Shown: one piece after another, positions 34,583 to 46,324 of the stretch | Layout of the letters: each line of letters starts with the position of its first letter | How positions within the stretch are numbered: position 1 is the first letter of the stretch | Assembly: GCA_949130495.1 (NCBI GenBank) | Contig: CASBWL010000047.1 | Coordinates: 1,426,001-1,490,000, forward strand | Source: Sambucus nigra | Taxonomy: Eukaryota > Streptophyta > Magnoliopsida > Dipsacales > Adoxaceae | DNA length: 64,000 nucleotides | Reading direction: 5' to 3' | Program-made: the position numbers and the translations under genes | Notes under the pieces: generated by a model | Seen by the model: only the letters and a program-made list of their open reading frames with translations | Database searches by the model: none | What the model was told of the DNA's origin: nothing

Positions 34583-36029
34583 TAGAAGCGTTATATTTAT
34601 AATTATAACTATTCTAATTATCGAGTTGGACTCGATGGAACATTAATGCCACAAAGAGCAAAGTTATGCCGCAAAGAGCATGTTATTGAGATTAGTGCCT
34701 TATAGAGCACATGATGTCAATTATATTCCTAATAAGGAATGGAAAATGTATACTTGAATTGAAATCTGATTAATGATGATAAAGGCTTATAAGCACTTTT
34801 AATTCTGTTTTATTATGAATCTCACTCTATGTAGTCCTTCACAAATTTCAGTTCCTTATATGTCGTTAACATGCTAGACTATCATCCATGCTTCATTGTG
34901 CATCATTATCATACTTGTCATTTATCTATTGATCACATATACCCGGCCCTGACCGGTTTTCCTTTTCTTGTTGTGTATGTACATCTATATTATCCGTTCA
35001 GGTGTTCCGCCGCACGGTCGCCCGTAATGACCTTTCCTTCCACATGTCTTTGAGGAGCCGTGACATTGTGCGGGTTTCACGGGATTTTGTGTAGACGCCT
35101 CTGTTTATGTTTCTAGTTATGTTCGGTTCATTCGGGCTTGTTGCCCAAACAGTTGTAAATGTATAATGAATTTATTATGTAACACTTGGTACTATATGTA
35201 TGTTGTATGGATGGTATTGACCGAAGCTTTATTCGGTCCTTAGTATCTTTCGGGATTTCTTATATGCGCTTGTGGGGGTTTCCACCCTCTATTTCTATGA
35301 TGGGTTGTTGAGAATGTTTTCCTTTAAATTCTAAATCAAAGTTTTTGATAACCCGTTTTCTGGAATATAGAGTGGTTATTCCTTATACTTTGTTTATTGT
35401 TGTGATGCTGAGGATGATATTATCCATGATTTCCTAATTAATCGGGGTATAGGGCTGGCCACCCTTTATTTCGGATAGCGGGTTGTCACAAAAAACAACT
35501 TGACCGAAACATAAAAACACGTTTTCTATCAAAGTAAAAAAAGTTTGACCTAAGAAAAACAAGTTTGAAACATGTCAACATCAATTTATATGTGTCAATC
35601 GCGACACTGGTTATTGTTTGCGGATCGCAACACGTGATGTTAGTGTATCGCAACTGACACAAATGACACGACACGACACGACATGACAAAAACAAAAGTA
35701 AAACATTTTTTTAGCAAAAATCGTTCTCATGAATAAAAAACAATTTTGACAAATATAATAGATTTTTTAAAAGAAAATAGCGTTTCTTAAACTAGTTTTA
35801 ACACAAAAAATAGATTTTAGGGAGAAAAAAAGAACAACTTTATCGAAAATAAATAAATAACAATTTTTATTTTAATAAAAAAATGTTTTAAAATCGATTT
35901 GTTAGTGCCACTACCGCGATCCCACATCCATTAAATGATGCGGATCCGCGCCGGCGACAATAACCGCTGCCTACGACACGAACATGTCTAAATGAAAAAT
36001 GGCATAATGGGAACTCTTATTTAGGCAGA

Positions 36030-36430
36030 AAATATATATTTTGTATTGTGTCGCATTTTAATTGATTCGTGCTCATCTAAATAAAAATAAGAATTTGTGT
36101 TACCGTGTTTCATTTTTAATTGGTCGTGTTAGTGTAGGTACAAAAATGTGAAGGTCATGTTCTGTTTTAATTGGTTCGTAACAGTGTTAGATAAATAAAA
36201 AAAATGTATATTTCGTATTGTGTTGCATTTTATTTGATTCATGCTCATGTTTAAAAAAATAGGAATTGATGTTGTCTCGTGTTATTTTTAAATGGTCGTG
36301 TCTGTGTTTGGTAAATAAAAATGAAGGTCGGATTCTAATTTAATTTTTTTGAGATCGTGTTAGATAAATAAAATAAAAATCTTATTGTGTCATATTTTAA
36401 TTGAATCTTCTTCATATTTAGAGATTAATT
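36030..36430. repeat. Degenerate GT-rich tandem repeats, unit 4
   Basis: Same block as in the other units, nearly identical to the copies in units 3 and 5. Confidence 0.6.
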
Positions 36431-37114
36431 TATAATATTTTAAATTATTTATTTCAAATTAAAATGAAAATTAGAATAACAGAGAAAATATTAGTTATGA
36501 TTAAAATTTTGTACATTAAACTCCAATCAATCCAACAAGATAAATAAAGAAGATAAATTATTATGACAAATCATCTTGTTCTAAATTGAAGTGGCATGCC
36601 ATGTCAGCCAGTTGAGTTAGGCGGTAAGCTTTTGCCGGTACATAAAGCAATTTCTCTAAATGAAAAATATCACAAATATTTTTTATACAATATAAATTTT
36701 CATCTCAAAACAATTTTTTTTCCTAGGTAGATTGTGAAAAAAAATTAATTCTGCATTACGTAATTTAATTCAGACATTAGTAAAAGAATAACTACATGCA
36801 GATTGCATCGTTATTAAAAAAGGTTTCCAACAAAGAAATATAGCTTAAAAAATACAAACCAAATAAATCTTGAGTCAGAGAGAAAGTTATTAATATGTAG
36901 TAAATTCATGTAATATTAGAGAATGGGAACACAGATTCATAACATCAATGTATTGAAACAGATCCAAACAAAAATTCCATTTCAAAAACTTACTATCCAA
37001 CGAAAACCATTTCAATCATTGACACCAAACCCAAATACATTTCCCACCACTTTATTCATATATAAAATATAAATATATAAGCTAGCCTTGGATAATAAAA
37101 GCACCCATGCCGCA

Positions 37115-37579
37115 TCAAATACCGACTTCAACGGGTTCCTCTTTGTAAAGATTCAATTCATCATTTTCCTCTTTGATCTCATTGTTCATAGTTTCATTTC
37201 CAATCATTTCATCTGCCTTCAAATTTTCTTCATTTTCGGACACTGCCAACTCATCTTTTTTATCAGTCGCGCCATTTTTTTCCCCAATCATAGCATTTTT
37301 TTCATTCTCCTCCATAACCAACCCCTCATTTTTTATAGGCACTCCATCTTTTTTCTCAATGATTTCATTTTCTTTATTTTCAATATGCACATCCACTTTT
37401 GCCTCAATCTTAGATTTTTCCTCATACGTGGGCATGAGTTCCTTATTCTCAATATCAACTTCATTTTGGTTGGTTTCTTTGAGATTCTTATTTTCTCCTT
37501 CTTTTGGCATGGCCCCCTCATCTATCTTGAAGTTTGACACATTCACCTCATTTGAACAGCAATAGTTGTTTTTCTCCAT
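37115..37579 (-). CDS. Lys/Glu/Asn-rich small protein of unknown function, copy 4
   Basis: Intact 154-codon frame from ATG at 37577-37579 to TGA at 37115. It differs from copy 5 by five bases in 465, four of which change the residue. The poly(A) signal is present. The upstream TATA sequence has changed from TATAAATA to TATTAATA (about 37655-37662), which could weaken transcription. Features otherwise as copy 3; function unknown. Confidence 0.48.
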   Translation of the reverse strand: MEKNNYCCSNEVNVSNFKIDEGAMPKEGENKNLKETNQNEVDIENKELMPTYEEKSKIEAKVDVHIENKENEIIEKKDGVPIKNEGLVMEENEKNAMIGEKNGATDKKDELAVSENEENLKADEMIGNETMNNEIKEENDELNLYKEEPVEVGI

Positions 37580-37654
37580 CTATGCTCTCTAAACTCACAA
37601 AGAACAATAATAAACTGTTGGCCAAAGGGATATGTAGAATCGATGTGCGTAGGC

Positions 37655-37751
37655 TTATTAATAAAAACATTTAGCCCTTTTGCATTCTCTTAACATTAAT
37701 ACATATCAAAATAGTTAGCCCTTTTGCATTCTCTTAACTTTAATGCATATG
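37655..37751 (-). promoter_or_regulatory. Putative promoter of copy 4 (altered TATA box)
   Basis: Both upstream repeats are present, but the TATA box reads TATTAATA rather than TATAAATA, a single-base change unique to this copy. Confidence 0.42.
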
Positions 37752-38007
37752 GGTGGAAAACCAACAAGTTAACGTTTGAGAGAAATGCAAGATTTGGAAA
37801 GCCAAAAGGTTATTCGTAATTGAGTAAATTACTTTATTTTGAAGCGGGAATGACTATAGACGTCTTAGTGGGCACTCTTTTTTAACAGGGGCGTTATATA
37901 TTTTTTTCATTAATTCAATCATATATTATTTAACAATTGATTAAATATAACTTTTATTATGAAGACATTATAGTTGTTTTACTTACTTTTGACGCTATTT
38001 ACTAACG

Positions 38008-38232
38008 ACTTGTTTTAAACCCTGCACGATGCACAGATGGAAAATGAAGATATGTAGTTTCATTTTTTCATGGCCATGGTTAAAATATTCTTTAATATTA
38101 AACAGTTCATTGAATTTCTTATCAAAACTTTATAATGATATTGCATTTTAGTTTTTATTTAAGAATTAAATCTCATTTAAATCTTAGAATTTGATAAACT
38201 TGGCTACGCATCGTGTGGCCTGCATGCTAGTA
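38008..38232. repeat. MITE-like segment, unit 4
   Basis: Same segment, ends diverged as in unit 3. Confidence 0.3.
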
Positions 38233-39652
38233 TTTACTATTTTGACACTCAAAATATGTGCCCTAAGTGCACAAATTACTATTTTCCTTATAGGGTAAAT
38301 TTCAATTACAACTAATTTTTTTTCCAAAACGATTACCACAAATTTATGCCTACATTATGAAAATACGTGAAGATAAAATTGAAATATCCTATGTACACTA
38401 ATGAAATTCTTAAACCCCAAAAGATACCAACAAGTATAATAAACCGAAGAAGATAATATTTTACTGTATTTTGGAAGAGAGACTCAATAAACAAACATCA
38501 AATTCATACAATATAGAATGGGAGCGTTATATTTCTCTTTCATAAAGTCATGGGTTTTGATATGTACCTTGTTTGTATGAGACTTGTGAATAAAGATACC
38601 ACTTGTACATATCAGCTAGTTTCGTTTAAATCTACTGTTTTCGACAAAAAGAATATGGCAACTACAAAAATTGAGTTTTTAGACTCGTTAGGAATTATAT
38701 TTGGAAAATAAACCGTCGACAAAGAGTAATTAGACTCGTTGTTAGCAAATTCGTGTCAAAATCACCTTCACTAAGTCCAAACTCACTAAGCCTTCGGTAT
38801 TTTACATATCATGTCCTATCAGGTTTGTATTTTGTTTGGACCATGTTCATATCATTTTGTTACGGGTCATATCATGTAGTTACAGTAAAAAAATAATCAA
38901 ATCGTGATTCGATAAGTTGTCGTCTGTTGCAGATCCATCAATTAGGAATTCGATTTGGTCATGGCTCCACCCAAACTAGTTAAAAAAGTGATAGGATAAT
39001 GTCTTGGAAACGGGTGGTATCTCAATATGCTTCTCCTACTATTAAGGCAACATGGTTCACACATCAAAATTATAAAAATTAGTGCGCATTTGTTTTAAGT
39101 TCCACACCATAAAACATTCCAAAAACACCTTAATATGAAGTGTGACGCAACAATTTCTCTGTTAATCGCTGCAACAAGTCAGAAGTAAAGGAGTTAGTTA
39201 TCAAACATCTAACAACAATTTGAAAGGGTGTAATATCTCATCAAACTACTCAAAATGAAATGAAGGAAAAGTTACACATATCATATCACATTATCTTGAA
39301 TTATACTAATCAGATAGAAAAAGTATGAAATAAGGAAATATCAGAATGATGGCTTTGTATCAAAAAATATATTTCTGACATAGCATAACTATCAAAAAAC
39401 AATTTATTTTGTTTCAAATTTATGTAAAGTTATAGAAATATGTGTTATTGCTCTTTCAAAATACCATACAAACACTAAATAAAAAACAATTTTTGACAGC
39501 CTTTGGTTTTCTTAAGGCTCGTAATATTTTTGGCTCTAATTTCACATATATATTTATCTTAACTTATAAGTTATGATAGCCCAAACAGAATTTGTTTAGT
39601 ATTAATATTATTGTACTTATTTTAAATTTCCAATTCACCCATTTAATTTGAT

Positions 39653-39934
39653 CTAGTTATAAAATTGGGCATGATCAACGGAAATAATGGAATAAAAAAT
39701 AATCGAAAAGTGAAGCTTCATATATGTATTCCAATGATATATGGATAGATCCATTTGACCTATTTGATTAGAAATAGGAAATCTATAGGAACCGACTAAA
39801 TGCATCGGAATACCCCCGCCGGATGATGTGGCTAACTGAGTTGGCAAGCACCCATGCAAGCAAATAAGCCTAAACCAAGAGAAATGTTTCTTGCGTGGCC
39901 TCACGATGATGTTTATCCAAACAAGGACTTCCAT
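39653..39934 (-). CDS. Conserved small ORF of unknown function (93 codons), unit 4
   Basis: Full-length 93-codon copy, close to unit 3, with further replacements around GSYRFPISNQ. Same caution as for the other copies. Confidence 0.25.
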   Translation of the reverse strand: MEVLVWINIIVRPRKKHFSWFRLICLHGCLPTQLATSSGGGIPMHLVGSYRFPISNQIGQMDLSIYHWNTYMKLHFSIIFYSIISVDHAQFYN

Positions 39935-40202
39935 TTGGGAGTTAAAATCACATCCAAGTCATTAATTTTTTGTTTGTAAAATATAACTTTCAAGTTAAAA
40001 AAAAACAGTACAATCAAAAATCATAAATACACGTTATATAAAAATATGTAACAAAACATATGTTAAAACTATGTTTTAAAATTAGATAAGACAAGACACG
40101 AAATCATTTTTTTTACTTAACACAAACCAATTAAAAAGTTACACAATGCGATTATGAATCATCTAGTTTTTAACAAACAAGATCACGATCCAAATAAAAA
40201 AG

Positions 40203-41126
40203 CGAGCGCGGATCCACATCATTTAATGGATCTGGGTTGGCGCCACAAATCGGTTTTAAAACTTTTTTTATTTTGATTATCACTGCTTTTTTAAAAGTTG
40301 TTTGATAAAAAAATCTTTTGCTTCTGTCAAAATTGTTTTTTATTGTTACAAACATCTTTTAGCTTAAAAAAATGTTTTTTCTTTTGTTTTTGTTGCGTCG
40401 TGTCATATGTGTCGGTTGAGATATGCTGACATGACGTGTTCGATTGGTAATTGTCTTATGAACATGGGGTCACGCCAGCGATAATAACCAGTGTCACGAT
40501 CGCCACAATAAATTTTTTAAAAATACAAATAGTTGTTGCCTTCTAAAAAAAAGTGGAAAATGCAGTTTTAACGAAAACCAAACAAAAATAAATAAAAAAT
40601 ATTTTCAGCAAAATACATTTTTTTAACTAGTTTAAACACAAAAAATAGTTCTTAACCCAAAAAAACAACTTGACCGAAACATAAAAACACGTTTTCTATC
40701 AAAGTAAAAACAGTTTGACCTAAGAAAAACAAGTTTGAAACATGTCAACATCAATTTATATGTGTCAATCGCGACACTGGTTATTGTTTGCGGATCGCAA
40801 CACGTGATGTTAGTGTATCGCAACTGACACAAATGACACGACACGACACGACATGACAAAAACAAAAGTAAAATATTTTTTTAGCAAAAATCCTTCTTAT
40901 GAATAAAAAACAATTTTGAGAAATATAATAGATTTTTAAAAAGAAAATAGCGTTTCTTAAACTAGTTTTAACACAAAAAATAGATTTTAGGGAGAAAAAA
41001 AGAACAATTTTATCGAAAATAAATAAATAACAATTTTTTTTAAAATAAAAAAATGTTTTAAAATCGATTTGTTAGTGCCACTACCGCGATCCCACATCCA
41101 TTAAATGATGCGGATCCGCGCCGGCG
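40203..41126. repeat. Foldback (imperfect inverted repeat), unit 4/5 junction
   Basis: Uninterrupted copy. It shows the empty target site of element B, a run of seven A at about 40659-40665 within AACCCAAAAAAACAACTTG. The outer left arm has GATCCACATC where siblings have GATCCGCATC, a G-to-A change. Confidence 0.75.
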
Positions 41127-41194
41127 ACAATAACCGCTGCCTACGACACGAACATGTCTAAATGAAAAATGGCATAATGGGAACTCTTATTTAG

Positions 41195-41595
41195 GCAGAA
41201 AATATATATTTTGTATTGTGTCGCATTTTAATTGATTCGTGCTCATCTAAATAAAAATAAGAATTTGTGTTACCGTGTTTCATTTTTAATTGGTCGTGTT
41301 AGTGTAGGTACAAAAATGTGAAGGTCATGTTCTGTTTTAATTGGTTCGTAACAGTGTTAGATAAATAAAAAAAATGTATATTTCGTATTGTGTTGCATTT
41401 TATTTGATTCATGCTCATGTTTAAAAAAATAGGAATTGATGTTGTCTCGTGTTATTTTTAAATGGTCGTGTCTGTGTTTGGTAAATAAAAATGAAGGTCG
41501 GATTCTAATTTAATTTTTTTGAGATCGTGTTAGATAAATAAAATAAAAATCTTATTGTGTCATATTTTAATTGAATCTTCTTCATATTTAGAGAT
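41195..41595. repeat. Degenerate GT-rich tandem repeats, unit 5
   Basis: Same block as in the other units, nearly identical to unit 4. Confidence 0.6.
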
Positions 41596-42310
41596 TAATT
41601 TATAATATTTTAAATTATTTATTTCAAATTAAAATGAAAATTAGAATAACAGAGAAAATATTAGTTATGATTAAAATTTTGTCCATTAAACTCCAATCAA
41701 TCCAACAAGATAAATAAAGAAGATAAATTATTATGACAAATCATCTTGTTCTAAATTGAAGTGGCATGCCATGTCAGCCAGTTGAGTTAGGCGGTAAGCT
41801 TTTGCCGGTACATAAAGCAATTTCTCTAAATGAAAAATATCACAAATATTTTTTATACAATATAAATTTTCATCTCAAAACAATTTTTTTTCCTAGGTAG
41901 ATTGTGAAAAAAAATTAATTCTGCATTACGTAATTTAATTCAGACATTAGTAAAAGAATAACTACACGCAGATTGCATCGTTATTAAAAAATGTTTCCAA
42001 CAAAGAAATATAGCTTAAAAAATACAAACCAAATAAATCTTGAGTCAGAGAGAAACTTATTAATATGTAGTAAATTCATGCAATATTAGAGAATGGGAAC
42101 ACAGATTCATAACATCCATGTATTGAAACAGATCCAAACAAAAATTGCCCAAAAATACAAATATGCTCTTTCCCATTTCAAAAACTTATTATCCCACCAA
42201 AACCATTTCAATCATTGACACCAAACCCAAATACATTTCCCACCACTTTATTCATATATAAAATATAAATATATAAGCTAGCCTTGGATAATAGAAGCAC
42301 CCATGCCGCA

Positions 42311-42775
42311 TCAAATACCGACTTCAACGGGTTCCTCTTTGTTAAGATTCAATTCATCATTTTCCTCTTTGATCTCATTGTTCATAGTTTCATTTCCAAT
42401 CATTTCATCTGCCTTCAAATTTTCTTCATTTTCGGACACTGCCAACTCATCTTTTTTATCAGTCGCGCCATTTTTTTTCCCAATCATAGCATTTTTTTCA
42501 TTCTCCGCCATAACCAACCCCTCATTTTTTATAGGCACTCCATCTTTTTTCTCAATGATTTCATTTTCTTTATTTTCAATATGCACATCAACTTTTGCCT
42601 CAATCTTAGATTTTTCCTCATACGTGGGCATGAGTTCCTTATTCTCAATATCAACTTCATTTTGGTTGGTTTCTTTGAGATTCTTATTTTCTCCTTCTTT
42701 TGGCATGGCCCCCTCATCTATCTTGAAGTTTGACACATTCACCTCATTTGAATAGCAATAGTTGTTTTTCTCCAT
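42311..42775 (-). CDS. Lys/Glu/Asn-rich small protein of unknown function, copy 5 (intact)
   Basis: Intact 154-codon frame from ATG at 42773-42775 to TGA at 42311, with consensus TATAAATA at 42852-42859 (plus coordinates) and AATAAA downstream. With copy 3 this is the best candidate for an expressed member of the array. It is charged, probably disordered, and lacks recognisable domains. One change replaces Glu by Ala in the VMEENEK segment (VMAENEK here). Function unknown. Confidence 0.5.
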   Translation of the reverse strand: MEKNNYCYSNEVNVSNFKIDEGAMPKEGENKNLKETNQNEVDIENKELMPTYEEKSKIEAKVDVHIENKENEIIEKKDGVPIKNEGLVMAENEKNAMIGKKNGATDKKDELAVSENEENLKADEMIGNETMNNEIKEENDELNLNKEEPVEVGI

Positions 42776-42851
42776 CTATGCTCTCTAAACTCACAAAGAA
42801 CAATAATAAACTGTTGGCCAAAGGGATATGTAGAATCGATGTGCGTAGGCT

Positions 42852-42945
42852 TATTTATAAAAACAATTAGCCCTTTTGCATTCTCTTAACTTTAATACAT
42901 ATCAAAATAGTTAGCCCTTTTGCATTCTCTTAACTTTAATTCATA
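42852..42945 (-). promoter_or_regulatory. Putative promoter of copy 5
   Basis: Consensus TATAAATA at 42852-42859 (minus strand) with the duplicated GCAAAAGGGCTAA element just upstream, in the same geometry as in the siblings. Confidence 0.5.
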
Positions 42946-43186
42946 TGGGTGGAAGACCAACAAGTTAACGTTTGAGAGAAATGTAAGATTTGGAAAGCCA
43001 AAAGGTTATTCGCAATTGAGTAAATCGCTTTATTTTGAAGCGGGAATGACTATAGACGTCTTAGTGGGCACTCATATATTTTTTTAATTAATTCAATCAT
43101 ATATTATTTGACAATTGATTAAATATAACTTTTATTATGAAGACATTACAGTTGTTTTACTAACTTTAGACGCTATTTACTAACGA

Positions 43187-43410
43187 CTAGTTTTAAACCC
43201 TGCGTGATGCACAGATGGAAATATGAAGAAATGTCGTTTAATTTTTTCAAGGCCATAGTTAAAATATTCTTTAATATTAAACAGTTCATTGAATTTCTTA
43301 TAAAAACTTTATAATGATATTGCTTTTTAGTTTTTATTTCAGAATTAAATCTCATTTAAATCTTAGAATTTGATAAACTTCGCTACGCATCGTGTGACCT
43401 GCATACTAGT
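43187..43410. repeat. MITE-like segment, unit 5
   Basis: Same segment with ACTAGT at both ends as in units 1 and 2. Element C is inserted about 200 bp further on. Confidence 0.3.
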
Positions 43411-44088
43411 ATTTACTATTTTGAGACTCACAATATGTTCCCTTAAGTGCACAAACTATTATTTTCCTTATAGGGTAAATTTCAATAACAACTAATTTTT
43501 TTTCCAAAAAGATTACCACAAATTTATGTCTACATTATGAAAATACGTGAAGATAAAATTGAAATATCCTATGTACACTAATGAAATTCTTAAACCCCAA
43601 CAGATACCAAGTATAATGTAATAACTCTCGCTTATGATAACATATTTTATATTTATTTACTACTTATCGTAATTAGATATAAAATGTTGGGTTTTGAATT
43701 GAGTACTAACTTAATGTGGAAAAGTTAATATTTTCTTTGAGGTTGCATGTTTACCGTAATTATAGATAATTATGGCCATGTTATGTTTTATAATATCATG
43801 AAAATTAAAATGATATTTGGCTTAATAATGAGACCGGGACTTAAAATGAATTATAAAATATCCAAATGAGAATTTGGAGGCCGTAGTTGAGTCCGGAACG
43901 TGCAAGATAGTCAAATAATGTGCCATATTGTATTTTGAGGTTTTGGGCATTTTTGACTGATTATGCCTTAAATATGCAGTTGCGTATTATTTTATCGCGA
44001 TATCGATTAATTAAGTTGGGATTGTTGACTAAAGGCACGATTTATGTCTTGGATAAGTCACTATTCACCTAATTGTATTTGCTAAACC

Positions 44089-44214
44089 TAGAGAGCTAGA
44101 GAGAGGAAGAGAAAGAGTAGAGAGAAAGAAAAGAGATTGAAGATTTGAGAGGGATTCTTTCTCCTACACCAAGAAAATCTGCAATTGCTGAATTGAGGCA
44201 AGTTTACTACTTGC
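44089..44214 (+). promoter_or_regulatory. GA-rich tract and GCAAGT stem-loop, element C 5' LTR
   Basis: GAGAGGAAGAGAAAGAGTAG purine tract, then GCAAGT (44198-44203), TTACT, ACTTGC (44209-44214). Confidence 0.45.
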
Positions 44215-44439
44215 TATTTATGGCTTAAGATAAATGATTTGTGTGAGAATGGTGTATGGATTATGGTTTACTAGTTTAGGGTTTGTATGTTGGTTGGTTT
44301 TGAATCATTGAAGAATAGTTGAATGTTTATTGATGGTGGTGGTAGTAGTAGTAGTAGAATTTATGTTGTGTAGGTGATAATAAATGAGTTGGCTTTGGGA
44401 TTAGCTTGAAATAAGAAGTCTTGGTCTAGGTCTGCAGAG

Positions 44440-44644
44440 ACCGGTCGACCGCAGTTCTCAGACCGGTCGATCGGGTCTTCCGAAGAGGGTACACTGCATT
44501 TCTTTCAAAGGCTTAAAATTATGGCGCGGTCGACCGCTGTCCCTGACCGGTCGACCGGTCCTACCGAAATAAACTTTTTGCTTTTCTTCTTATACCAAAT
44601 CTTGAGACACGGTCGACGGCGGTATTGGGACCGGTCGACCGGTC
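44440..44644. repeat. GTCGAC palindrome cluster, element C 5' LTR
   Basis: Three pairs of ACCGGTCGACCGGT-type palindromes in the same arrangement as the three ATCGAT pairs of element B. Some are decayed, for example CCGGTCGATCGGG and GGTCGACGGC. Confidence 0.75.
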
Positions 44645-44994
44645 CCCTGTTTTCTTCCCGAACATTTTACTTTCATTCTTTAAATCTTTTCTTTTCATAG
44701 GAACTTATGGACCTTCTTAAATGAAGTAAATATAGGGTCTTAGAGTATTAGTTGAGTTGGGTCGACACCCTAGACTCGAAGGGGTTCATCTAGGGTTCAC
44801 TTTAGGGGGGGTTTAAAGAAATGTTTAGGCATTACTTCTGTCGTGTAGTTTTGATAAGAATTTAGGAAATCTTAAGGTCGAATTTGGAGACTTTAAAAGT
44901 AAATGCGAAGTAGATCTTACGTGATGATTTGTATAAAGTCCAAAAAGGGACATCTGGAAGAAATAACTAAGGGGGTGTAATTATCCTTTGAGGT

Positions 44995-45235
44995 GTGAGG
45001 TGAAGCCACCTGGCTAATGAATGCAGGGTGGATATAGTCCTAGGCCATATGAACGCTTGTTTTATATTTTTCTGCGATGGGTAGGAGATTCCGGGTGTGG
45101 TCTTGACTACCCCACGGGCATATGGCCGCTTCCCAACGTTTCGATAGCATCCCAGGTTGTCTTATGTAGGCCCTGGAAGATGATGATTATTTAGGGGCAC
45201 GCACAGTGGGGAAACTCGGACGGGCGGTCTTAGAA
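44995..45235 (+). promoter_or_regulatory. Conserved LTR block (C 5' LTR, 5' part deleted)
   Basis: CCTGGCTAATGAATGCAG, GGATATAGTCCTAGGCC and ATATGGCCGCTTCCCAACG as in A and B; the upstream edge is removed by the deletion. Confidence 0.42.
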
Positions 45236-46146
45236 TCATTGTATATATATGTTTATAACTATTCTATTATCGAGTTGGACTCGACGGAACACTAAAGCCA
45301 TAAAGAGCAAAGTATATGCCACAAAGAGCATACTATTGAGATCAGTGCCATAAAGAGCACATGATAATAATTGTATTCCTGATAAGGAATGGAAAGGAGA
45401 TAAAAGGAAAATTATGAAAGATGAAAAAGGCTTATGATTACTTATTTTCCCTTATATAATTGAATTTCACTTTAATAACCATTTAACTGCTTTAGTTCCT
45501 TACAAGATGTTGGCATGCTAGAATATCATCTTTATCATCCATGCTTAATTATTGCATTCTTGTCATACTTGTCACTTTTCTGGTGATCATATATAACCGG
45601 CCTCTGACCGGTTCTTCTTTCTTGTTGTATATGTACATATTATCCGTTCAGGTGTTCCACCGCAAGGTCGCCCGTAATGACAGTACTACCCCTGAGTCTT
45701 TCAAGGAGCCGTGACATTTTGCGAGTTTCACGGTATATTTTGTGTAGAGGCCTCCATTTTGTTTCTAGCTATGTTCAGTCTTTATTCGGGCGTGTTGCCG
45801 AAATGGTTGTAATTGTATAATGAATGTATTATGTAACACCTGAGACTTAATGTGAATTGTGTAAATTCTGTTGACCAATGTTTCATTCGGTCCTTTTTTT
45901 TATTGTTGGTCTATGTATATATATGCTTGTGGGAATTTCCACCCTTTTTCTATTATGGGTTGTTGAAAATGCTTTCTTTACATTACAAACTAAAATTTTT
46001 GATAACCCGTTTTCTGGAATATAGTGTGGTTATTCCGTATACTTCTTATGTTGTTGTGATGCTGAGAATGATATCTATCCATGATTCCTGTTTTATCGGG
46101 GTATCAGGCTAGCCACCCCTTATTTCGGATTGCGGGTTCTCACAGA

Positions 46147-46160
46147 TGGTATCAGAGCAT
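46147..46160 (+). other. Primer-binding site, element C
   Basis: TGGTATCAGAGCAT two bases after the LTR, with leader CAGGTTCTAGAG following. Confidence 0.9.
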
Positions 46161-46324
46161 CAGGTTCTAGAGTATTTAGGATCTATGCGGACTTGTCACG
46201 TTCTACCGTAGCGTTCTTTGATATAGAACTTAATGTTAGGATTATTTTATTGCTCATGAATGCGATCTTCTGCTAGATAGATTGTTTTAGATAATATTCT
46301 AACTCTATCTTTTCTCTATCTCAG

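Larger units (their letters stand above)
25333..35490 (+). mobile_element. Element B: recent Ty3/gypsy chromovirus (Tekay/Del-like) retrotransposon
   Basis: 10158 bp with a 5 bp target duplication AAAAA. The empty site in unit 5 has seven A, as expected. LTRs start TGTAATAACCC and end TTGTCACA. The interior has PBS, one gag-pol reading frame, stem-loop and PPT. Domain order PR-RT-RNaseH-IN is that of Ty3/gypsy, and a C-terminal chromodomain-like tail points to the Tekay/Del group (inferred from motifs). By eye the two 2.67 kb LTRs differ at about seven sites, so the insertion is very young, yet the frame carries two in-frame stops. Confidence 0.95.
32822..35490 (+). repeat. Element B 3' LTR
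   Basis: 2669 bp, nearly identical to the 5' LTR: about seven differences including one inserted G near 32892. Same internal order: stem-loop (33385-33403), palindromes (33653-33819), conserved block (34301-34582), small hairpins (34646-34712). Confidence 0.95.
24873..35957. repeat. Foldback (imperfect inverted repeat), unit 3/4 junction, split by element B
   Basis: Left arm 24873-25190 and right arm about 35590-35957, with element B inserted in the A-rich loop at 25333-35490. Without B the structure matches the other foldbacks in length and sequence. Confidence 0.72.
24946..40277. repeat. 5.2 kb tandem array, unit 4 (split by element B)
   Basis: Copy of the unit interrupted at 25333-35490 by element B, which sits in the loop of the foldback. 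Without the insert and its 5 bp duplication the unit is about 5169 bp. A short deletion near 36977 removes part of a spacer present in siblings. Spacers 36425-37040 and 38232-39650 contain no recognisable gene. Confidence 0.93.
43617..46144 (+). repeat. Element C 5' LTR (internal deletion)
   Basis: 2528 bp. Compared with the 3' LTR it lacks about 150 bp at 44997 (the counterpart of 61870-62017), with short GTG repeats at the junction. Contains GA tract and stem-loop (44089-44214), palindromes (44440-44644), part of the conserved block (44995-45235) and small hairpin repeats (45294-45362). Confidence 0.92.
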
